Below, one piece after another: positions 8,151 through 19,330 of a DNA stretch of 64,000 nucleotides; positions within the stretch are counted from its first letter, which is position 1; each line of letters begins with the position of its first letter. A program made the position numbers and the translations under genes. The notes beneath the pieces were generated by a model that was given only the letters and a program-made list of their open reading frames with translations, searched no databases and was not told the origin of the DNA. This DNA comes from Trileptium ribeirensis (lineage: Eukaryota > Nematoda > Enoplea > Enoplida > Thoracostomopsidae), in NCBI GenBank assembly GCA_030248225.1, contig JASANE010012680.1, positions 1 to 64,000 of the forward strand, in the 5' to 3' direction.

Positions 8151-8461
8151 CATCTGAGTACAGGTAAGGTGTACTACTGTGGAAATACAGTCTATTTCTA
8201 TGTTAATATTAAACACGAGAATTCTCAAGTGCATACGAAAGATTTTTTAAATCATTTAAAAACCAATCAGTCCGTACGTACTAGGAACATGGATTAGCCA
8301 TCTGGAAATAAATATAAACTTGAAAGCGTAGGTGTCCGAATCATTGCAGGGATAATTTAAAAAATCTTTGGTATGCCCTTGAGAGTTGTCGTGTTTAGTA
8401 TTAACATAGAAATACACTGTATTTCTACAGTAGTACACCTTACCTGTACTCAGATGAAGCT
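8147..8461. mobile_element. Fold-back (long inverted repeat) element
   Basis: The left arm starts GCTTCATCTGAGTACAGG and the right arm ends with its exact complement CCTGTACTCAGATGAAGC. The arms pair over about 110 bases each (8147-8257 and 8345-8461) with few mismatches around a loop of about 85 bases. Non-coding. RNA from it would form a long hairpin. Confidence 0.85.
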
Positions 8462-9050
8462 GTTTATGGCTTAGCAAATCATTAGGTATACTTCGTACCT
8501 ACAGTATTTATTACTCGATTTCGATACAAAAAAGTTTTGATCTATAGACAAAAATAATGTGATAAGCCTGATGACATGTTGTAATAAACACCCAGGCGCA
8601 GATTTATATTGGAACCGAGTGACACTATCACCCACCCAAAAGTTTTCTTTGTTAATAAATTAATAGAGATTAATCACGCATCACGTCGAGGCAGTTAGAA
8701 ATAGACTCTGAATTAACTAACTATAAAGCTTAGCAGATAAAACTATCATACCATTAATTATTTGCAAAGTATCATATATAAAGGTCAGTCGTTGTTCGTT
8801 GTATTAATACTAATTTCGAGCTACATAGAGCAAAACAGAATTCTGCTCGCGGTGTGCAATTACAGAAGTTTCTGTTGGGAATAAGCATGAATTGGTGGTT
8901 GGTTGTCTAAGAAACTGTGATACAAGTGTATGCGATTCCTAATTTGCAAAGAGATGGGAGAGCTCATTGTCTAGCAGTTTCACACCCAACAGCATACTTG
9001 CAATCATGATATTGGATTACTCCGATAGCCACAAATGGTCAGGATCCGTG
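8462..9050. other. No feature seen
   Basis: Unique AT-rich sequence with no coding frame, repeat or RNA signature that I can support. Confidence 0.5.
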
Positions 9051-9057
9051 AGGTAGT

Positions 9058-9505
9058 GGAATCCTGGGGACGGGTGTTGGGGGTCGGTGTTGGACCTCCC
9101 ATTTAGGAGTCAGCCTGTCGGCTGTGTGAGATGGTGTTTGTGCAGTGCCTTCGCGCCTATGAGTGTGTGGAATCCTGGGGAGGGGTGTTGGGGGTCGGCG
9201 TTGGACCTCCCATTTAGGAGTCAGCCTGTCGGTGGTCGGATATGGTATGGGTGCAGTGCCTTCGCGCCTATGAGTGTATGGAATCCTGGGGAGGGGTGTT
9301 GGGGTCGGCGTTCAACCTCCCATTTAGGAGTCGGCTTGTCGGCGGTGGGAGATGGTGTGGGTGCAGTGCCTTCGCCCCTATGAGTGTGTTGAATCCTAGG
9401 GAGGGGTGTTGGGGGTCGGCGTTGGACCTCCCATTTAAGAGTCAGCCTGTCGGTGGTGGGACAGGGTGTGGGTGCAGTGCCTTCGACGCCTATGAGTGAA
9501 GTTGG
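9058..9505 (+). repeat. 111-bp minisatellite, 4 units, frame-preserving
   Basis: GGAATCCTGGGG recurs at 9058, 9169, 9280 and (as TGAATCCTAGGG) 9390. Units are GC-rich and 110-111 bp. Because 111 is 37 codons, frames stay open through several units (9087-9383 and 9242-9499) and give a 37-residue repeat with NPGEGCWG and LDLPFRSQPVG. The second open frame exists because one unit lost a base. I see no evidence it is a gene. Confidence 0.85.
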
Positions 9506-10928
9506 CCGTTTGCGTTGGAAGGGTGTGCAAGTTGAGGGTTCCGAGTCTCCAACGGTTGAATAATAACAAATCCTTACTTACCCTATGAGCATCCATAAGG
9601 ATGCTTGTCTATCAGAAATTTAACCATCAAACACGTAACACCCGGACACTGTCTCAGGCTCAGGATAAAATGTTTCTACAACAAAGTAAGCGAGAAATGT
9701 TTTTAATCTGTTTAAACTAGGCCGAAATTTATGTGGCCCTAAATTTCACTGATACTTTTGATGAATCATTCAGTCAAGAAGAAAATTATACCAGGTTTTA
9801 CGTTCAAGTAATATCACAGTATGATATTACTTCAAGGATGGTTCTTAATCATATACGCTCAAGGTCCGAAGTCCGATGGGATAGCGGGTGCTCGTGGGGA
9901 TCAGCCGGTGGGCAGGGTGTGTGCGGATAGGTCATCTGGAAGGGCGATAATTTTTCGAAATGTTTCGGAACTCAATTTTTTTTTAATTTTGCTTAATTTC
10001 CCCTGATTTTTGCCTATTTCTGCCCAAATTTAGCCTATTTTACCAAATTTTTCCGCAGGCCTTCAGTAGGGGATGGGGAAATGCAGCGAAGCCTCAGGAG
10101 AATAAGGCTATCTCTCAAGGGGATCTCGAGGGAGCGGACCTGTCCCGAGAGAGGAAGGTAGGGTTCAAATCTCCCTCTCTCCCTACGATAATGTCTGGTT
10201 CTTAACATTTCTGTAACGTAACTGTGCATACGTTGAATTTTCTATGTTTTTGCTCGAAAGTAAATATGCACCAAATTCAATTTCGTTATCCCCCAAAATC
10301 GAGGATTATTCACATATTTCAACTACAAATTGGCAGGTGATCAGGTGGGTAAGTAGATAAGTGCCAAGCTCTATCCGTACAGAATGTTACAAGCAGCACA
10401 TTGAAGACGTAAAATCGGAATACAGTGAAATGACTGATCGTACTAAGGAATACTGTCTTTGTCGCAGTTCGGCATGCTCAGTGCTTCACATTTACAATTG
10501 ATTTTAGCTTTTAGAAAATAGATTAATCTTCAGTGGTACGTATACTACAATTCGAGAAGTAACTGTATTAATTCCAATCAGTATCAGTATATGATTTATA
10601 AACCCGACAAAATAATAATATTATTGACGGAATTCATTAACGAGCACAGCAAGTAGTCAACAAAATTGAATCTTATTAATCAATGTATGTTTTCAGGAAC
10701 CTAAAAGCCACAAACTTACCCGTTCTATAGATAATAGAGCTTTGGCAAAGGCATAACGTTGAAACGATGTTGAACTTATAAAACTATGTGATATTTTTTG
10801 ATTCCAGCAATTTAAAAAAACTGTAATTGAAGTTGCTCGATTTCTAAATAACAATATAGATTGCAATATACTTTACTCGGATTCATATATTTTAGTGCAT
10901 TGTCAAAAATTTATGCGGCAATATTCTT
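9506..10928. other. Mostly unassigned; includes a dispersed repeat at 9930-10180
   Basis: At 9930-10180 an AT-rich block with TTTTTGCC/ATTTAGCC words is followed by a GC-rich block (GGGGATGGGGAAATGC, CTCGAGGGAGCGGACC). This two-part layout recurs at 18720-18950, 19081-19330 (inverted), 21580-21780, 42740-42960 and 63840-64000. Otherwise no feature is seen. Confidence 0.4.
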
Positions 10929-11510
10929 ATGACATTTCTCCGGCTTCTTCCAACATTTAACATCAGACCCGTGATGCCTAAAACGAAACTGCGACATGAT
11001 CGGTTGCATCACCAAAACAGTGTCGTTGATTGCAAAACATCCACACGACGTCAGTCAGCTTTTATCATTGAAATTCTAAAAAAATCACTGTGTTTTCCGT
11101 TGGCACACCACTTTGAACATCCTCTTATCAATCCAAATTTACCGAAATCGTGGCTATATACCCACATTGTTCCCATATACAAAAAAAGGAAATTCGTCCA
11201 ACCCCATTCAAATATTGTACCAATGCTATTTCGTTGTGGCAAGCTAAAAGAATACGCCGAACACGATCGTAATATTTCCTTTCTCGCTCAATGTAATATT
11301 CTTACTCCTGACCAACATAGACTGGTTCTAAACAATTCAACATGTAATCAGTTTTCTACGGCGTATGAAGGGTTGGAGCACTGCAGTTGACGAATGAAAC
11401 TATTTAGATATCGTTTTCCTTTGATATTGCAAACGCTCTGACACGGTCTCGCACAAAACAAACCGCTGCTCAGATTATTTAAACATGGTATATGCTCAGG
11501 TATGTTAGAA
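10929..11510 (+). pseudogene. CR1/Jockey-like LINE reverse transcriptase fragment
   Basis: An open frame to 11390 reads as the finger region of a CR1-like RT: PLAHHFEHPLINPNLPKSWL, then HIVPIYKKRK (normally VPIYKKG), a changed NYRPI block, GKLKEYAEHDRNISFL and NILTPDQHRLVLNNSTCNQ (normally QHGF-x-x-x-x-S-T). After the stop, shifted frames still give the palm start around DIANAL and KPLLRLFKHGI, equivalent to D-x-x-K-A-F-D-x-V-x-H-x-x-L-L. Catalytic palm box C is missing. Dead, 5'- and 3'-truncated; the strand is opposite to the other two CR1-like pieces. Confidence 0.8.
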
Positions 11511-12250
11511 ATGAATACAAGCTTACCTAATCAACCGAAAATACTTTGCTAGGATTAATGATAGCCGTTCGAGTGGACAAAATGTAACTTGAGACGTTCC
11601 TGAGGACAGACGTCCAGGCGGTGAGTAGGGAAGAAACTTGACAGGAACCGAAATTTTTTGCATTACATATCCAATCGTCCAACCTCATGCTAGACAAGCA
11701 ACGCCTTGTAAAAATATAATTCATTTGTGATCAATAAATCAATTGCATCAAACCCCGACATCTAATGAATTGACGTAAGTAACGGGTCAGTGCCTACTGC
11801 AGCAACGTCATTAAAGAAACCTGATGATTTCAAAACGAAAAACACTCAATACCGTCAAGAGGTAAAACATAATTGATCAAATACTTTGCTCGAAATTTGC
11901 TGTGTAGGTATAAAGATATATAAAGCTTAAGGCAATCTGACTATGAATTCAGTATTTATTATGGCTTCATATTTAGTCAAATCTTAAAATCAGATATTAA
12001 TAGGCGGACTAAGAAACTTTATAACGAAAGATTATTAATAATAACGGTGGCAACACATTTAATATACCACGCATCGCAAGCAAAAAAATATTCCGAACAA
12101 TTTAACTAGCGATTTGTAATTTGCGATATTCAATTGGATATCTTTTGGCTTCAGTTGATAGGAACATTATTAATAAAACGCCACTGTACAAAAACATTAC
12201 GCTACATATTAGTTGAACGCAGTAAAATTTAATGAAATAGAGGCCGCATC
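11511..12250. other. No feature seen
   Basis: AT-rich sequence; short frames only. I tried to extend the upstream RT fragment and found no clear palm motif. Confidence 0.5.
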
Positions 12251-12259
12251 GGGTTAAAA

Positions 12260-13430
12260 ATGTGAACCCGACCATACTAGACTGTAATCTTGACCAGACG
12301 GACCTAATGATAACCCGACAACCAGCTATCAATAGATTGGAATTGAATGGAATAACCCGTAACTGGGGTTCTCTTTATTGGTTCCCTGTAGTGTTTTATA
12401 GAAACCTGCCCAGGTTTGACTGCAAGGACGTAACCCGGATCACAAACCATCGCCTAAACTACCAACCTATAGGCCTAATCGGTGCAAATGATGGAAGTCG
12501 CCTCCGATGGGCTCTGTTACGGAGACTTGACTGAATCCGACCCGACACTTCACAGATTTCAACTGGATCGACCACACCAGACCCGGCCGGAATTATTAGT
12601 TGTTGAAATTTTGAAACATTAATATTAAACCATTCCTATTGCAAAAGCTCAATCCTAAAATTGGTTATGCTTTGTCGGCAGTCTGAAAAGGCCAGATGTT
12701 ACGAAAACTGTTTTGAAACCAACCCGACATTTGGCACATTTCAACAGGACCAACCTCATCCGACGTGTCCCGAAACGAGCCGGAAATATTTATCTTCTGA
12801 AAGTTTGTAACTCAATTATTAAGCCATTTCTATTGAACAAGTTTGATCTTAAAATTGGTTGCGCTACGTTGACAATCTGAAAAAGTCAGATGTTATATCA
12901 ACAGGACCGACCCCATCCGACCTCGCCCGACCCGGACAAATATTAGTATGTTGATACTTTGACACTCTGCTATCAAACCATTTCTAATTTCTATTGAAAA
13001 AACTCTATCCCCAAAATGGGTTGTGCTACGTCGTCAATCTGAAAAGTCCAGGTGTTACGGAGACTATCCTGAATGCAACCCGACAGTTGACAGATATCAA
13101 CAGGACCGACCCCATCCGACCTCGCCCGAGCCGGACGAAATATTAGTATGTTGATACCTTGACACTCTGTTATCAAACCATTTCTATTGAAAAAAAACTC
13201 TATCCCCAAAATTGGTTGTGCTACGTCGGCAATCTGAAAAGTCCAGGTGTTACGGAGACAATCCTGAATCCAACCCGACAGTTGACAGATATCAACAGGA
13301 CCGACCCCATCTGACCTCGCCCGACCGGGACGAAATATTAGTATGTTGATACTTTGAGACTCTACTATCAAACTATTTCTATTGAAAAAGCTCTATCCCT
13401 AAAATTGGTTATACCAACTTAGACGCTGCG
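12260..13430. repeat. Degenerate satellite, about 185-199-bp units
   Basis: CAGGACCGACCCCATCCGAC-type blocks recur near 12562, 12744, 12902, 13101 and 13296. Units share ATTAGTATGTTGATAC, CTATCAAACCATTTCTATTG and GTGCTACGTCG. The right-hand units (12900-13400) are most alike; left ones are diverged and one is shortened by about 30 bases. Confidence 0.8.
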
Positions 13431-13832
13431 GCATGGGACTCTATTATTAAAATCTTCGCTATCTTTACACGAAACTATTACAAACTACTGCTATCTAACA
13501 ATAAACCAAATACATACGAGGTAATTTTATGATGTTACCTTTGAAAACCATGGCTTTGTACATTGTTGGTGGCCATGGTTTACCTTTAAAAAGACAAATC
13601 ATTGTCGACGGTTATAGTCTTGCATACGGAGAATGAAACAGACAGCAACTGTCGTTCAGTTCATATTTGGTCGTCTTTTTATAAGCTTAGACTGAAATGG
13701 CTCAGAGGCTAATACACAGGTCTAAAATAAAACGATTAGACGCTAGATCAACTCGCTGTGTAAAATTATTTTAAAACCTACTTGTACTTGATCACTTCAG
13801 CGTTAGCAAGGTAAGGTCCTGGCCTTCGCCCT
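13431..13832. other. No feature seen
   Basis: Unique sequence between the satellite and the MITE; no coding frame or repeat supported. Confidence 0.45.
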
Positions 13833-13836
13833 TTAA

Positions 13837-14101
13837 CCCTTTCATGCCCGAATTAATTAGTGTATCGTGCAATGATTGAGAAACTCAAGCCTCCGACGGG
13901 GATCGAACTCGGGACGCGCCGGTGAAACTTGTGTACACAAACCAATGGGCTATCTAGGAGCTGTTGCTCGGTTCATTAAGGAACCTCTCAACGTGAACGA
14001 ATAACAACGCACGTTCAAACGTACGACGTACCACAAACTTGGTAATCGCAACGACTCGCAATGTACGTTGGGTCCATATGGACCCAGCCGGCATGAAAAG
14101 G
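13837..14101 (-). mobile_element. piggyBac-type MITE with internal tRNA-like sequence
   Basis: Ends are CCCTTTCATGCCCG (left) and GGCATGAAAAGG (right), near-perfect inverted repeats, each flanked by TTAA (13833-13836, 14102-14105), the target duplication of piggyBac transposons. The 265-bp interior is non-coding but contains, on the minus strand, a tRNA-like stretch (about 13890-13961) with a B-box-like GAGTTCGATCC (complement at 13900-13910) and an A-box-like TAGCCCATTGG (complement at 13942-13952). A GGTCCATATGGACC palindrome lies by the right end. A diverged second copy is at 41371-41623 on the plus strand. Orientation is given by the tRNA-like core. Confidence 0.75.
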
Positions 14102-14781
14102 TTAAGCAACTACAGCATTACAGATCACAACATGGCATTTCGCACGAATTTGCGCAGCGTTAATTGCTTCAGTAAAGTTGAAGTGTGAATTGTGAAGGTC
14201 AGCTTCTACAACTCCCCCCCCCCAAGTTTTAGATTCGCCGCCTTTACTTTACTTCCAGCCCATAGGCAATTTTCTAAATGTAGAGCGATGAGTAATTCGA
14301 TTAGGCAGCATTCGGCACACATGCCCAAACAAACATCTTCGGCACAACATTTCAGCGAAGGTTTCAGCAAGCTGGCATTAGTCCCTCAAGGTTGAATTGC
14401 TTAACCTTTGGTGTAACAAGATACCCGCCAAAGATCGTAAATATCGCATACTGAAAACCTCGAGTAGTTTGACATTAGTGACTTTTGCTGCCCACGTTTC
14501 ATAACCGTAGGGAATTACAGGTATACCACTCGAGTTGAACATATGAGTTTTTTGTGTTTACGAACAGATTTGTCTCAGACCGTATTGGGGACCGTAGCAT
14601 GTAAAAAAGCAGACCATCCGAATGTTGGCTTCTATGTCGCCTTCAGATTTGTTATTAGATCAAATTTTACTGCCCAAATAAGTGAAGGCATCGACAGGAT
14701 CCAATGTTGTTCCGTTCAAATCGATATTAACTTTAGGACAGTTCACCAACATGGTTTGGGTTTTTGCTGCGTTTATATTTA

Positions 14782-15830
14782 GACCCAACTTTGCAGCGCC
14801 GAAGAGACCTTGTCGATGATATTTTGTGCTGCTGGTATCGAGTCAGCAAGCAGGACAATGTTGTCAGCGTAAGCCAGATCGAATAAGAGTTTATGTTTAG
14901 ACCCGATTTTGCAGCGCCGAAGAGACCTTGTCGATGATATTTTGTGCGGCTGGTATCGAGTCAGCAAGCAGGACAATGTTGTCAGCGTAAGCCAGATCGA
15001 ATAAGAGTTTATGTTTAGACCCGATTTTGCAGCGCCGAAGAGACCTTGTCGATGATATTTTGTGCGGCTGGTATCGAGTCAGCAAGCAGGACAATGTTGT
15101 CAGCGTAAGCCAGATCGAATAAGAGTTTATGTTTAGACCCGATTTTGCAGCGCCGAAGAGACCTTGTCGATGATATTTTGTGCTGCTGGTATCGAGTCAG
15201 CAAGCAGGACAATGTTGTCAGCGTAAGCCAGATCGAATAAGAGTTTATGTTTAGACCCGATTTTGCAGCGCCGAAGAGACCTTGTCGATGATATTGTGTG
15301 CGGCTGGTATCGAGTCAGCAAGCAGGACAATGTTGTCAGCGTAAGCCAGATCGAATAAGAGTTTATGTTTAGACCCGATTTTGCAGCGCCGAAGAAACCT
15401 TGTCGATGATATTTTGTGCGGCTGGTATCGAGTCAGCAAGCAGGACAATGTTGTCAGCGTAAGCCAGATCGAATAAGAGTTTATGTTTAGACCCGATTTT
15501 GCAGCGCCGAAGAGACCTTGTCGATGATATTGTGTGCGGCTGGTAGCGAGTCAGCAAGCAGGACAATGTTGTCAGCGTAAGCCAGATCGAATAGGAGTTT
15601 ATGTTTAGACCCGATTTTGCAGCGCCGAAGAAACCTTGTCGATGATATTTTGTGCGGCTGGTATCGAGTCAGCAAGCAGGACAATGTTGTCAGCGTAAGC
15701 CAGATCGAATAAGAGTTTATGTTTAGACCCGATTTTGCAGCGCCGAAGAAACCTTGTCGATGATATTTTGTGCTGCTGGTATCGAATCAGCGAGCAGGAC
15801 AATGTTGTCAGCGCAAGCGAGAACGAATAA
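14782..15830 (-). repeat. 118-bp tandem array over the RT catalytic box, about 9 units
   Basis: GTTTAGACCCGATTTTGCAG and CAGGACAATGTTGTCAGCGT recur every 118 bases; each unit is almost identical. On the minus strand each encodes LLFDLAYADNIVLLADS plus the next helix (AQNIIDKVSSALQ). All units carry Asn in place of the second catalytic Asp; the 5'-most unit reads ACADN. 118 is not a multiple of three, so each unit shifts frame and the array cannot encode a continuous repeat protein. Confidence 0.95.
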
Positions 15831-16344
15831 GAAAAGTTGGTTGCCCACAGATACACCTTGAACACCATCAATGCACTCCTCATAATCCAATTCCAACTCA
15901 GTTGAATAGTGTTGGGGATAGTACACATCCATGATGTACCCCGGTGGAAAAATCAAGTTCACGACATAGCTTGCTGTTAACCCGCACGAGAAAACGACCA
16001 CCAATATAAATGTGTAGTATTAAATCAATTATTTTTAGAACGCCCATCACTGCCAATACTTTCCATAATGAGTCGCGACGTGCAGAAAAGAAAGCCGCTT
16101 TGAAATCAACAGAAATGGGTATGAGAAGTTTGTTCGTGGTAGCGTACAACAATAGCACGAGAGCGTGCATTTGTTCAAGTGTCCCACGATCGGTTCTGAA
16201 GTCGCATTGTTTATCACGAAGGTGTAGTTCAAAGGACGCCCGAATTGCAATTTCAAAGTACTGAACAGTTCGACTTTACCCGCGATGCTGAGCAAACTGA
16301 TGCCGCTATAGTTTGCACATTCTTTGCCATCTCCTTTTATTTAA

Positions 16345-16985
16345 ATAGGAGAGCAATAGCAGCACATTTTAAATCTTTGAGCGCCGAGCCCAAGTCCCAA
16401 AGCTTCCACATTAACACGATGTAAGAAAGCGATAGCAGAACATTTTAAATCTTTGAGCGCCGAGCCCAAATCCCAAAGCTTCCACAGTAACACGACGTAA
16501 GAAAGCGATAGCAGCACATTTTAAATCTTTGAGCGCCGAGGCCAAATCCCAAGGCTTCCACAGTAACACGATGTTAGAAAGCGATAGCAGCTCATTTTAA
16601 ATCTTTGAGCGCCGAGCCCAAGTCTCAAAGCTTCCACAGTAACACGATGTAAGAAAGCGATAGCAGCACATTTTAAATCTTTGAGCGGCGAGCCCAAGTC
16701 CCAACGCTTCCACAGTAACACGATGTAAGAAAACAATAGCAGCACATTTTAAATCTTTGAGCGCCGAGCCCAAGTCCCAAAGCTTCCACAGCAAAACGAT
16801 GTAAGAAAGCGATAGCAGCACATTTTAAATCTTTGAGCGCCGGGCCCAAGTCCCAAAGCTTCCACAGTAACACGATGTAAGAAAGCGATAGCAGCATATT
16901 TTAAATCTTTGAGCGCCGAACCCAAGTCCCAAAGCTTCCACAGTAACATAACACGGTGTAAGAAAGCGATAGCAGCTTCGTTAGA
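16345..16985 (-). repeat. 76-bp tandem array in the upstream part of the same RT gene, about 8.5 units
   Basis: TTTAAATCTTTGAGCGCCGA recurs every 76 bases with minor changes. On the minus strand each unit encodes the LWKLWDLGSALKDLKCAAIA region that precedes the LFKKGD motif. The two edges of the original single-copy stretch share GCTGCTAT-GCT microhomology, a plausible seed for the first duplication. 76 is also not a multiple of three. Confidence 0.95.
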
Positions 16986-17015
16986 GTATTTCATAAGACT
17001 TACACGAGACACGAG

Positions 17016-17875
17016 TTTATAATGGAGTGGAGTGGATAATCATAGACTCGTCCACTGCTACAACATATATACTTTAACATGCAATCGGTGCTGTAATGCG
17101 ATGAGGAGCGTAGCGTAAAAGTTTTATGGTGGTTGCATGATTCTCTATTAACTATAGCCTACGTGGTCCTAGGGGTGTTTAGTCCACCGTAGATTACACA
17201 CGAACTGCAGCAAATATTCAGACAATATTTATCATACTTTTTCACTTTTAATACTTTGTCCGCTTACGCCTTAGACCTTGACTAGTTACACCACTTAAGT
17301 AGATAGTTTTTATTTCCTCTAGTATAATACAACAAATTACAAACCAAACCCATAAGACTCAAACGACTGAACCGTGCTTACCTTAACGGCACAGCTTTTG
17401 AGACCGACTACGGCCCTGATCTAAGTGCGCAACCACTTAAATAAACTTTCTAAACCTGATCTCTTGGAATTCAAATAAAACCTAGTTCTAAACTTTCCCT
17501 AACCCGTTAATTTTTAATATAATTGCTGCCAACCTGGTTATAAATTCTTAGAATTGTGAAATTCGTTCTCTAAGATAAATTTCAATGTATGCGTTAGCGA
17601 ACCCCTTTTTATGAAATTCTCGAAATAACCTAACTCATAACAAATTTACGATTTTCAAGAAAATTCAGCAGAAATACACTTACATAACCGTAATGTGAGT
17701 GCTATGAGTAAGGCACCCAAGGGCTACACTCAAATTCGCTATGTAAGCGAACTATAGCGCCGGCACATAAATTGCAACATTTTAAGTTCTTTTAACTTTA
17801 AATCGTAAAATCTTTTAAACATAATAATTTTAAGAACCTATAGAATTCTTATGGCCAGAAATGACAGAGGGGGTG
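17016..17875. other. No feature seen
   Basis: AT-rich sequence without supported coding frames or repeats. Confidence 0.5.
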
Positions 17876-17877
17876 AG

Positions 17878-18151
17878 GTCTGTGACTTCTTAACGGGTGG
17901 GTCAATTGTGGCCAAATTTGGTATGGATAATCTACAACGTGCTCAATCAAGGTTGGCATAACAACCCATTATATCTATTTCATCTCCGCTGCTAGTTATG
18001 ACCGTAATTATACCGTCTGTGACTTCTTAACGGGTGGGTCAATTGTGGCCAAATTTGGTATGGATAATCTACAACGTGCTCAATCAAGGTTGGCATAACA
18101 ACCCATTATATCTATTTCATCTCCGCTGCTAGTTATGACAGTAATTATACA
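17878..18151. repeat. 137-bp direct tandem duplication
   Basis: CTGTGACTTCTTAACGGGTG starts at 17880 and again at 18017; the two units are nearly identical through GCTAGTTATGAC, implying a recent event. Confidence 0.95.
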
Positions 18152-18529
18152 ATTTCACAAACAAGAATCTACCTTGCTATGATAGTTACAACTTCAAAAC
18201 TACACAACTTAAAATTTCTTATAATAGTTTATGCAACAGCCAACAACAATTATGAAACAAAAACTGTTCCTATGCATATGTCTCATACGTTACATTACGC
18301 ATATAAACGTGTCACCCAAACTACATTACGCATTATTCAACAACAACTACGCGGCGCGTTATACATATGACAAGGTGACTAAGATGACGCAGAAATTTAT
18401 TACGTTTCCCACGGAAATTTTCCCACAATAGTTGCGTATGAAATACACATAAGGTGGTAGTATCAGATAGTAGGAATAAACTATTAAACGAGGATTCAAT
18501 ACGTCACAATACTAAGCAAAAATGTGAGC

Positions 18530-18690
18530 ATTAGGCTAAGCCAAGCTACTCATATATATGCCTTACACTAAGCGCAAAACTAGGTCGGGTGGCTGCCGCC
18601 ACCCCCTCCTCCAACCCCCTGCACTAAGCCGGTTTTTAAACGATACATCGTTGCGCCCCTCTGCTTGAACTGGACGAATGACCATAGGTG
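18530..18690 (+). repeat. Dispersed TTAGGC-word repeat family, diverged copy
   Basis: Shares CACTAAGC, GGTGGCTGCCGCC and the C-rich block followed by CTGCACTAAGC with 6440-6640 and the reverse complement of 48470-48650. Confidence 0.55.
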
Positions 18691-18719
18691 TCGAAGGTCC
18701 GGCGTGTTACGATGGTAAA

Positions 18720-19330
18720 TAGTCCGCGGAAGAGGTCATTTGAAGGGGAGGTCCTCAGGACGTAAACTTCACGCCCACATTTTTGGCAAATTTTTGCCAA
18801 TTTATTTTATCCCAATTTGGCTAAAATTTTTCACATCGCGTGGCGGGGCGGGGGTCCAAATGCTTCAGAAGTTTAAGAATAAATATGAATTGGGTGTCCG
18901 ACCCTTAGGGGGTAACCCCTACCTCCCTATCGACACCGATGGTTAATGATGTAACAGCGAATTTAATAGATTCGGGCTCCTGCTTCTTCTCAACGGTGCC
19001 AAGATGTTCATTATTCAATTATTTAACTTCTTTTTTCTGTATATATACAAATATAGTCGCTGTATTCGCTTAAATCACAGTTATCCATAGAGGCAGAAGA
19101 GCTTTCCCACCTTCAGAATCAGACCCAAACATCCCCTCGCTTTTCGGCGAGCTGCAGGGTCGTGATATATTTTTAGAATTCTGAGAAAATTGGGGAAAAT
19201 TTTTGAAAAATTGACACATATAAGAAAAAAACTTATGAAAATATTAAAGGTCTTTTCCTTGCCCCAAGGTCTTGCTCCTCCTGTGCTAAACCATCTACCG
19301 TCTGAGCCAACAGACATCTGATGCCTATGA
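18720..19330. repeat. Two inverted copies of an AT-core/GC-flank dispersed repeat
   Basis: Plus copy 18720-18950: GGGGAGGTCCTCAGG, TTTTTGCCAATTTATTTT, then GCGTGGCGGGGCGGGGGTCC. Minus copy 19081-19330 has the same order on the complement (CCTTGGGGCAAGG, CAATTTTTCAAAAATTTTCC, CTCGCCGAAAAGCGAGGGG). Similarity is mainly of layout and short words. Confidence 0.4.

Larger units (their letters stand above)
14230..17015 (-). pseudogene. LINE reverse transcriptase gene, broken and expanded by two tandem arrays
   Basis: Reading right to left on the minus strand the RT order is intact: MKYSNEA, a W-x-L-G-x-x-L-K-D-L block, AIALLFK with KGDGKEC-like remnants in shifting frames, LRDKQCDFRTDRGTLEQMHA (finger), SVDFKAAFFSARRDSLWKVL (box A, Asp kept), STGVHHGCVLSPTLFN (box B), LAYADNIVLLADS (box C, second Asp changed to Asn), then past the array LNINAAKTQTMLVNCPK, a F-T-Y-L-G block and, at 14290-14360, RRCLFGHVCRMLPNRI, the usual C-terminal region. 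Stops and frameshifts are many. The style (GCVLSPTLFN, LFKKGD, C-terminal RR-x-x-x-GH-V-x-R-M) is that of RTE/L1-like LINE ORFs; the clade is uncertain. No endonuclease domain was found. Confidence 0.85.

Noticed and set aside
13884..13965. Functional tRNA gene
   Set aside because: Stems mismatch and the sequence sits inside a piggyBac-type MITE; kept only as a tRNA-like core.
14779..15928. Series of 65-residue minus-strand ORFs as a gene family
   Set aside because: They are the same 118-bp RT-derived unit read over and over, each overlapping the next in a shifted frame.
16521..17012. Series of 74-residue minus-strand ORFs
   Set aside because: Products of the 76-bp array inside the dead LINE, not independent genes.
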